A DNA stretch of 64,000 bases from Paenibacillus rhizovicinus (lineage in GTDB: Bacteria; Bacillota; Bacilli; Paenibacillales; Paenibacillaceae): NCBI RefSeq assembly GCF_010365285.1, contig NZ_CP048286.1, positions 4,302,046-4,366,045 on the forward strand, read 5' to 3'. The position numbers and the translations under genes are program-made. Under the pieces are notes generated by a model, which had not been told where the DNA came from, did no database searches, and saw only the letters and a list, made by a program, of their open reading frames with translations. Below, piece after piece: positions 57,858 through 64,000 of the stretch; positions within the stretch are counted from its first letter, which is position 1, and the number at the start of each line of letters is the position of its first letter.

Positions 57858-60590
57858 ATGGGTTTTATCTTGGAATCGCTTACTTGCGAATATCGTACGG
57901 AGCTGCTGGGAACGGATGTCAGGGCGCCGCGTTTTGGATGGAAGCTGCGATCGGACCGCAGAGGCACGCTGCAGACGGCTTACCAGCTTCAGGTTGCCGG
58001 AGCGGACGGCGATTACTCGGCGCCCGTCTGGGATTCGGGCCGCGTGCAGTCGGATGCGTCCATTCAAGTCGCGTATGCCGGGCCCGAGCTGCGTTCGCGG
58101 ACGCGCTACCAAGCGCGGGTGAAAGCATGGGACAGTTTCGGCCGCGAGTCGGCCTGGAGCGCGTTCGTTTGGTGGGAGACGGCGTTCTTCGAGCCGGAGG
58201 AATGGCAGGCGAATTGGATTACCCCGGCGGCTTCGGCAATCGAATCGCAGGCGGAGCCGGCATTTATGTTGGCGAAACGTTTTGCCGTTAAGGCCGAAAT
58301 CGTCTCTGCGCGCGTCTATGCGACGGCCGCGGGGGTTTACGAGCTGTTCGTGAACGGGGAGAAGGTCGGCGACGAGCTGCTTGCGCCGGGGTGGACGAGC
58401 TACCGCAGGCGGCAGCAATACCAAACGTACGACGTGACGGATCGACTGGCGGCAGGCGGCGTGAACGCAATCGGCGCCATGCTGGCGAACGGCTGGTACA
58501 AGGGACGTTTGGGCTGGGAGAAGGGCGTCAGGCTGTACGGCGAACGCCGAGCGTTGCTCTTGCAGCTGCACATCGTCTATGCCGACGGCACGGAGGAAAT
58601 CGTATGCAGCGACGAGTCGTGGAAAGCGGCCGAAGGCGCGATTCGGCTGGCGGAATTGTATGACGGCGAGACGTATGACGCGAACTTGGAGCAGCCGGGC
58701 TGGAGCGCGCCATCGTTCGACGATTCGGCCTGGAGCGGGACGGAGCGTATCGATCTTCCGGTGACGCATCTGACTGCGCAGGAGCATCAGCCGATTCGCG
58801 TGATCGAAACCATCCGGCCGCAGCAGCTGATCCGTACGCCGAGAGGCGAAACCGTGCTCGATATGGGACAAAACATGGTCGGACGCATTCGGATGACGCT
58901 GGACGTTCCCGCCGGGACGACGCTTACGCTGAAGCACGCGGAAGTGCTCGACAAGGACGGCAATTTCTATATCGGGAACCTGCGTTCCGCGAAGCAGACG
59001 ATCGTGTATACGGCATCGGGCGTTTCGGGCGAAACGTACGCGCCGACGTTCACGTTCATGGGCTTTCGCTATTTGAGCATCGAAGGGCTGCCGGACGGAC
59101 AAGCCGATCGGCTGATGGAATCCGTCGTGGGCGAGGTCATTCATTCCGATATGGCGCCGACGGGCGAGTTCGACTGCTCAAGCGACATGGTCAACCAGCT
59201 GCAGCGCAACATTCTATGGGGCCAGCGGGGCAACTTCGTTGATGTGCCGACGGACTGCCCGCAGCGCGACGAGCGGCTCGGCTGGACGGGAGATGCGCAA
59301 GTATTCGTTCGGACGGCTGCGTTCAACTATGACGTGGCAAACTTCTTCACGAAATGGCTGCGCGACTTGAAGGCCGACCAGAATCCGAACGGCGGCGTGC
59401 CATTCGTGATCCCGAACGCGTTGAACGAGTCGGCGACGCCGCCTCCGCAAGAGGAAATTCCGTCTTCGGCCGCTTGGGGCGATGCCGCCGTCATCGTTCC
59501 GTGGACCATGTACCTCTGTTATGGGGATGTCCGGCTGCTGTCTCAGCAATATGAGAGCATGTGCGGGTGGGTGTCGTTCATTCGCAGCCAGGGAGAGAAC
59601 GAGTATTTGTGGAATACCGGCTTCCATTTCGGCGATTGGCTGGGCCTTGATGCGAAGGAGAACAGCTACATTGGCGCAACGCCGCGCGATCTGATCGCCA
59701 CGGCATTCTTCGCGTATTCGACCCGGCTGGTGCGGGAAACGGCGGTCGTGCTCGGCAAAGCGGCGGATGTGCGCAAATACAGCGAGCTGTACGACCGAAT
59801 CAAAGCGGAGTTCCGACGCGAATTCATTACGCCGAACGGCCGTCTGGCTGCGCCGACGCAAACGGCGCATGTGCTGGCGTTGATGTTCGAGCTCGTCGAA
59901 GGCGACGCGAAGAAGCGGATTGCACGGGAGCTGAACGACCTTGTCGTGCACAACGAGTACCATCTGACGACAGGCTTCGTCGGTACGCCGTACCTGTGCT
60001 TCGCCTTATCGGATAACGGCTATCACGCGACGGCCGTGAAGCTGCTCATGCAGGAGACGTACCCGTCATGGCTCTATTCCGTTTCCAATGGCGCAACGAC
60101 GATTTGGGAACATTGGGACGGCATCAAGCCGGACGGCTCGTTCTGGAGCGATGACATGAACTCTTACAACCACTACGCATACGGCGCGATCGGCGAGTGG
60201 ATGTACCGGTACGTGGCCGGTCTCGACATGGACGAAACCGAAGCAGCGTACAAGAAAATCCTCATTCGGCCGCGTTTTGCGGAAGGCGCACTGACGCATG
60301 CCCGCGCCGCGCTGGAATCGCCGTACGGCCGGATCGAATCGGGCTGGTCGCAGGAAGCGGATGAAACGGTCGTGCGCATCGCGGTTCCGGCGAACGCGAC
60401 GGCGGAAGTGATTCTGGACGGCGTCACTCTGGCGGAGCTGACGGAGGACGGGATCGCAGCCGAGTTTACCGATGGCGTGATCGGTGCGGAGGAAGTCGAC
60501 GGCAGCGCCAGATTGACATTGGGCTCGGGCAGCTATGCGTTCCGCTATCCGGTGAAGCAAGCGGCGGAGCAGGAGCCGGTGCTGGCGTAG
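57858..60590 (+). CDS. Alpha-L-rhamnosidase, GH78
   Basis: 910 residues; the ATG has AGGAG upstream. The N-terminal Fn3-like and rhamnosidase N domains (WKLRSDRRGTLQTAYQLQVAG, then EWQANWI and YELFVNGEKVGDELLAPGWTSY) precede the (alpha/alpha)6 catalytic domain. Family motifs are FVDVPTDCPQRDERLGWTGDAQ near residue 465, with the Asp/Glu that hold rhamnose, and GATTIWEHWDGI near 747, with the general base. The C-terminal beta-sandwich follows. No signal peptide is present, so it acts on imported rhamnosides. Under control of the divergent AraC protein; its product fits rhamnogalacturonan or glycoside use. Confidence 0.95.
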   Translation: MGFILESLTCEYRTELLGTDVRAPRFGWKLRSDRRGTLQTAYQLQVAGADGDYSAPVWDSGRVQSDASIQVAYAGPELRSRTRYQARVKAWDSFGRESAWSAFVWWETAFFEPEEWQANWITPAASAIESQAEPAFMLAKRFAVKAEIVSARVYATAAGVYELFVNGEKVGDELLAPGWTSYRRRQQYQTYDVTDRLAAGGVNAIGAMLANGWYKGRLGWEKGVRLYGERRALLLQLHIVYADGTEEIVCSDESWKAAEGAIRLAELYDGETYDANLEQPGWSAPSFDDSAWSGTERIDLPVTHLTAQEHQPIRVIETIRPQQLIRTPRGETVLDMGQNMVGRIRMTLDVPAGTTLTLKHAEVLDKDGNFYIGNLRSAKQTIVYTASGVSGETYAPTFTFMGFRYLSIEGLPDGQADRLMESVVGEVIHSDMAPTGEFDCSSDMVNQLQRNILWGQRGNFVDVPTDCPQRDERLGWTGDAQVFVRTAAFNYDVANFFTKWLRDLKADQNPNGGVPFVIPNALNESATPPPQEEIPSSAAWGDAAVIVPWTMYLCYGDVRLLSQQYESMCGWVSFIRSQGENEYLWNTGFHFGDWLGLDAKENSYIGATPRDLIATAFFAYSTRLVRETAVVLGKAADVRKYSELYDRIKAEFRREFITPNGRLAAPTQTAHVLALMFELVEGDAKKRIARELNDLVVHNEYHLTTGFVGTPYLCFALSDNGYHATAVKLLMQETYPSWLYSVSNGATTIWEHWDGIKPDGSFWSDDMNSYNHYAYGAIGEWMYRYVAGLDMDETEAAYKKILIRPRFAEGALTHARAALESPYGRIESGWSQEADETVVRIAVPANATAEVILDGVTLAELTEDGIAAEFTDGVIGAEEVDGSARLTLGSGSYAFRYPVKQAAEQEPVLA

Positions 60591-60616
60591 TACGAGATTG
60601 AACGGCGGTAAGCGGC

Positions 60617-60662
60617 AAGCCCCGAAGCGACCTATTGAGGCTGCTTCGGGGCTTGTTTGCCT
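60617..60662 (+). terminator. Terminator after the GH78 gene
   Basis: AAGCCCCGAAGC (60617-60628) pairs with GCTTCGGGGCTT (60643-60654), followed by GTTTGCCTTT. Confidence 0.88.
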
Positions 60663-60818
60663 TTAGCGTGTAAGACTGTTCATTATGGTGTTAACTATGA
60701 AGCGCGTAAAGGAGTTAATAGAGGGCTGACGGAAGGCATGGTCCGATTCTATTTGTTGTTTTTTCGCGAAAAAAAAGAGAAAATGGAGAAAAATCGGCCT
60801 TTTTCCCATGGAGGAATC

Positions 60819-63404
60819 ATGAGTACATTAATAGACCGCACGCTGCTGAAGACGAAAATGCTCGCCCCCGCGGCCAGAGACGGTCTCGTACGCCGCGATC
60901 GGCTTCATCGGCTGCTGGAAGTCGGGCAGTCCGGACGGCTTACGGCCGTATGCGCCCCGGCAGGCTATGGCAAGACGACGCTGCTCGGCGAGTGGGTGCG
61001 GGGCATTTCCTGTCCGGCCGCTTGGCTGTCGCTGGACGAGCATGACAATGATCCCGCCAAGTTTTGGCGGTATGCCGTGCATGCGCTGGACGAAACGCTG
61101 CCGGAAGCGTCGCTCCCCCGGAGCATCCCGCTCGCCAAGGCGCTGCCGAACCTATCGATAGCGACGTTCCTCGATTCATTGATCAATGAGCTGTTTGCGC
61201 TGGACAAGCCGCTGCTGCTCGTATTGGACGACTACCATGCCATCGTTAACGACGAGATTCACCAAAGCTTGCTATATCTGCTGGAGTACCTGCCGCCGCA
61301 AGTGCACCTTATGATCGCAAGCCGTACGGAGCTTCCTTTTCCGACCGGGAAGTGGATCGCCAGGCAGGAGCGCGCGAACCTGTCGGTGCCCGAGCTTCGG
61401 TTCACGATGGATGAATTGGAGGCTTATCGTGCGGGAATGGCGGATATTCCGCTGTCCCGGCGGCAGCTGGACAAGCTGCTCGAGCGTACGGAAGGCTGGG
61501 TGACGGGATTGCAGCTGGCGTTCATTTCGCTGCGTTCGCAATCGAACCGCGAGCGGTTCATCGAGGAGTTTCAGGGACATAACCGGAATGTAGCGGATTT
61601 TCTGTTCGAGGAAGCATTCAGTCATTTGCCTGCGGACATCCGGGAGTTCTTGCTGATGACCTCGGTAGTGGACCGGCTGAACGCGGCGGTGGCCGATGCG
61701 GTCGCGGAGCGCATCGACGGGCGGCGCATGCTGGAGCGGGTGAACGAGCTGCAGCTCTTCCTCATTTCATTGGACGAGCAGGACGAGTGGTTCCGCTACC
61801 ATCAATTGTTCGCGTCTTTCCTACGGGGAATGCTGAAGCGGGAAGACCCGGAAGGCTGGCTGCGGGCGAATCGGAGGGCGAGCGAAAGCTATGCTTCCTT
61901 GGGACTGCTCAGCGAGGCGATCGACCATGCAATCGCTGCGCGCGAGTTCCCGCTCGCGCGGACGCTGCTGGAGAAGCATATCGCGACCGTGTTCCGGCAA
62001 GGGGAGCTGTCCACGCTGCTGCGCTGGTTCGGCAGCCTGCCGGAGGATGACGAATGGCCGGCGGATATGAAGCTGCTGTACGCGTTAATCCTGGCAATCA
62101 CCGGGCAGGCGGATGCTGCGGAAGAGCAGCTGGCGGCCGTGAAGCGCGGGCTTGCCCGGATCCAGGGCGAAGCGGATCGCCAGGAGGTGCAAAGCGGCAT
62201 GCTGTTCGTGGAATCGAACGTGATCTTCTTCAGCGGCCGGTTCGAGCGGTGGCAATCGTTCGCGGAAGGCGCTTCGGCCGTTATGATGCCGGACAGCCGG
62301 ATCTTTTACGACGTGAACTATAATTTGACGGAGCCGTTGGTCCGCCGGACGACCTTGGGTTTGAAAGGCATGCTCAATGCCCATACGGAAGCGATCGGGC
62401 TCGGGTTTCTGCGGGTGCTGGAAACGCACGGCTGGCAGGATTCCTTCATTGGCCTGTACGTCCGGCAATCGCTTGCCGAGGGGTATTACGAATGGAACCG
62501 GCTGGAGGAAAGCCGGACGTTCGCCCGCGGACTCGAGCCGATGGCCAACCGGATCGGACTTCCGGGTCTCTACGTGCCGCTGGCGATCCTGCGCTCGCGG
62601 CTGCTGCTTGCGGACCAGCAGCCGCAGCAGGCGCATGAAGCGATTGACCTGGCGATGGAAGCGGCGGAGAAGCATGAGGAAGCGCAATGGCTGTCCTATC
62701 TGCGCGCGAGCAAAGCCCGCGTCTACCTTGCGGAGGACCGCGTTGCCGAGGCGAAGAAGGAACTGGCGGCGCTAGGTTTGTCCGACAAGGACAAGCCTGC
62801 GTTTAACCGCGAATACGAATACTTGACGTTTGCGCGTCTGCTGCTTCGGCAGCGGAAGTTCTCGCCGGCCATCCGCCTGCTGGAATGGCTGAAGCCGCAG
62901 GCCGAGCGCGAGGCGCTGCTGTCCAGCGTGGTTGAAATTTCGATTCTTCGGGCGTTGGCGGAGCACGGACGCGGACAGCGTGCCGGCGCCCTGCAATGCT
63001 TGCGGGAAGCGCTGGCGATCGGGGAAGCGAACGCGTATGCTCGCAGCTTCCTGGACGAGGGATCGGCAGCGGCGGAATTGCTGCAAGCGTATGTGGCCGG
63101 CGAAGGCGCGCACGGTGCATACGCGGCATACGCCGGCAGGCTGCTGGCGGCGTTCCCGGCTGTGGCGCCCGCCGGCGAGACGAAGCTGTTCGGGCTCATC
63201 GAGCCGCTGCTCGAGAGCGAGCTGGCACTGATGAATTTGATCCGCCGCGGCGCATCCAACCAGGAAATCGCGAGCGAGTTAGCTTTGTCGATCGGGACGG
63301 TGAAGGTGTACTTGTCCCGCGTGTACAATAAGCTCGGCGTCTCCTCGCGGACGCAAGCGCTGAATAAGGTGGAGCAGCTCGGGCTGCTGGAAGAGCGCGC
63401 GTAG
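60819..63404 (+). CDS. MalT-type LuxR family transcriptional regulator (STAND ATPase)
   Basis: 861 residues from the ATG five bases after GGAGG at 60810-60814. Walker A APAGYGKTT (46-54) and Walker B LLLVLDDYHA near 128 define the STAND NTPase, with LMIASRTELPFP as sensor. A TPR-like superhelix forms the middle. The C-terminal 65 residues are a LuxR helix-turn-helix (LIRRGASNQEIASELALSIGTVKVYLSRVYNKLGV). This is the MalT design, in contrast with the SARP-type output of the related protein at 31.5 kb. It probably activates carbohydrate genes when bound by an inducer. Its targets are not evident; the downstream gene is on the other strand. Confidence 0.92.
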   Translation: MSTLIDRTLLKTKMLAPAARDGLVRRDRLHRLLEVGQSGRLTAVCAPAGYGKTTLLGEWVRGISCPAAWLSLDEHDNDPAKFWRYAVHALDETLPEASLPRSIPLAKALPNLSIATFLDSLINELFALDKPLLLVLDDYHAIVNDEIHQSLLYLLEYLPPQVHLMIASRTELPFPTGKWIARQERANLSVPELRFTMDELEAYRAGMADIPLSRRQLDKLLERTEGWVTGLQLAFISLRSQSNRERFIEEFQGHNRNVADFLFEEAFSHLPADIREFLLMTSVVDRLNAAVADAVAERIDGRRMLERVNELQLFLISLDEQDEWFRYHQLFASFLRGMLKREDPEGWLRANRRASESYASLGLLSEAIDHAIAAREFPLARTLLEKHIATVFRQGELSTLLRWFGSLPEDDEWPADMKLLYALILAITGQADAAEEQLAAVKRGLARIQGEADRQEVQSGMLFVESNVIFFSGRFERWQSFAEGASAVMMPDSRIFYDVNYNLTEPLVRRTTLGLKGMLNAHTEAIGLGFLRVLETHGWQDSFIGLYVRQSLAEGYYEWNRLEESRTFARGLEPMANRIGLPGLYVPLAILRSRLLLADQQPQQAHEAIDLAMEAAEKHEEAQWLSYLRASKARVYLAEDRVAEAKKELAALGLSDKDKPAFNREYEYLTFARLLLRQRKFSPAIRLLEWLKPQAEREALLSSVVEISILRALAEHGRGQRAGALQCLREALAIGEANAYARSFLDEGSAAAELLQAYVAGEGAHGAYAAYAGRLLAAFPAVAPAGETKLFGLIEPLLESELALMNLIRRGASNQEIASELALSIGTVKVYLSRVYNKLGVSSRTQALNKVEQLGLLEERA

Positions 63405-63433
63405 TCGCGGGATTGTCGGCGGGCTTCGTCTAA

Positions 63434-63555
63434 CCAGTCAGTGAAAACCACCGAAGAGATGTACCCAGTACACTACATGAGCAGAATTCCAGTAGAAACC
63501 GCCCAAGCAGTGTACCCTATACACTACATGGCCGCTGAATACAACTCCAGTGAAA
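63434..63555. repeat. ~55-bp direct repeats with a TGTACCC-TACACTACATG core
   Basis: Two full units (63434-63488 and 63489-63543) and a partial third start with CCAGT and contain TGTACCCNNTACACTACATG. The core GTGTA-N5-TACAC is a near palindrome. The 301-bp spacer 63405-63705 holds this array and a terminator, but no gene. Confidence 0.75.
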
Positions 63556-63662
63556 AAACGCGCTCTTTCCCTCAGCCGTGCAGAACGTAACAAGACCCGC
63601 CAGCTGGAAAGAAGCGCCTCGCCGGGAGGAACCCGAGGCCCAGAAGCAAGGCGCGAAACTAA

Positions 63663-63700
63663 AAAAAGAAACCCGACGCTGAAACGTCGGGTTTCTTTTT
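63663..63700 (-). terminator. Terminator of the SLH gene at the window edge
   Basis: A 16-bp stem, AAAAAGAAACCCGACG (63663-63678) with CGTCGGGTTTCTTTTT (63685-63700), six-base loop. A-rich and T-rich flanks make it usable from both sides. Confidence 0.93.
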
Positions 63701-63705
63701 CATTT

Positions 63706-64000
63706 CTAAATATTCAACGCATCAAGCAGCGTATAGATCACCTTCACCGCTTCGGCACGTGTCAGCGTACCGTCTGGACGGAAAGAGTTGTCCGGGTAGC
63801 CGTTGATGATGCTCGCGGAGACGGATTGGCTTACTGCGCCGGCAGCCCATGCGGGGATGCTCGCCGCGTCGGTGAAGGCTTTGCCTTCGCCGGACGAAGC
63901 CGTACCGGCAGCATTCAGAACCCGCGCGGCCATAACGGCGATTTCCGCGCGCGTGATTTGCTGCGATGCACGGAACACAGAGTCGCCATGCTCGGAGAAG
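63706..64000 (-). CDS. C-terminal end of an SLH-domain surface protein (5' end outside window)
   Basis: The frame is open to the window edge, so only the last ~98 residues are seen. They comprise the end of one SLH repeat (ITRAEIAVMAARVLNAAG) and a complete one (IPAWAAGAVSQSVSASIINGYPDNSFRPDGTLTRAEAVKVIYTLLDALNI). SLH domains bind pyruvylated cell-wall polymer and here sit at the C-terminus, the reverse of the SLH protein at 34.7 kb. The domain that they anchor lies beyond the window, probably an extracellular hydrolase or adhesin. Confidence 0.9.
   Translation of the reverse strand, partial: FSEHGDSVFRASQQITRAEIAVMAARVLNAAGTASSGEGKAFTDAASIPAWAAGAVSQSVSASIINGYPDNSFRPDGTLTRAEAVKVIYTLLDALNI

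Overview
The window looks like a chromosomal segment of a GC-rich member of the Paenibacillaceae (Paenibacillus or Cohnella type). The reasons are strong AGGAGG-type ribosome binding sites, LplB/YtcP/lipoprotein sugar ABC importers, a YesM/YesN-type two-component pair beside one importer, S-layer-homology (SLH) proteins, a single-subunit TatA with TatC, and a wealth of carbohydrate enzymes. I saw no rRNA, tRNA, transposase, prophage or CRISPR array.

Layout. 1-10.3 kb is a polysaccharide utilisation block: the end of a glycoside hydrolase, two paralogous secreted DUF5010 proteins, a PhyH-type oxygenase, and a sugar ABC importer (two permeases plus a lipoprotein) lying between the two paralogues. 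10.4-13.0 kb holds a TetR repressor divergent from an isochorismatase-like/MFS pair, with two tandem operators between them. 13.2-15.9 kb holds a VOC protein, a GH172-like (DUF2961) enzyme and a lipoprotein. 16.0-20.0 kb is a Tat island: on the minus strand a Tat-exported flavin amine oxidase, an exported RidA-like protein and TatA; on the plus strand a truncated TnrA-like regulator and TatC. The intergenic control region has two perfect TnrA/GlnR-type boxes. 20.0-20.85 kb is repeat-rich. 20.8-28.1 kb is a response regulator/sensor kinase pair divergent from a second sugar importer. 28.2-30.1 kb is a ThuA/Gfo-Idh pair. 30.3-31.3 kb holds two small, visibly more AT-rich genes. 31.4-37.2 kb holds a MalT-type ATPase fused to a SARP-like output, followed by an SLH surface protein. 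37.2-42.6 kb is an AraC regulator divergent from a sugar operon (TIM-barrel isomerase, Gfo/Idh, CBM9-like), then a DUF4091 protein. 42.8-49.8 kb holds an MTHFR-like protein, small proteins (one behind a leader peptide and a Shine-Dalgarno-sequestering hairpin), a GH32-like protein, an orphan GAPDH and an MDR dehydrogenase. 50.3-54.9 kb holds a ChbG/YdjC deacetylase, a GH28 enzyme, an MFS permease and a glutathione peroxidase. 55.0-56.8 kb holds a leader peptide/terminator unit followed by a split PEP-utiliser/ATP-grasp pair. 56.8-64 kb holds AraC, a GH78 rhamnosidase, a MalT/LuxR regulator and a truncated SLH gene at the window edge.

How the genes fit together. Most of the window serves capture and breakdown of plant or microbial glycans: extracellular hydrolases and surface proteins, ABC or MFS import, and intracellular NAD-dependent sugar oxidation or isomerisation. 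GH28, GH78 and ChbG fit pectin/rhamnogalacturonan use. The most coherent unusual unit is the Tat island, which reads as a nitrogen-controlled extracellular amine or amino-acid oxidation system carrying its own export machinery and an imine deaminase. The split PEP-utiliser/ATP-grasp pair and the hairpin-guarded small protein at 44.3 kb are the other leading candidates for undescribed biology.
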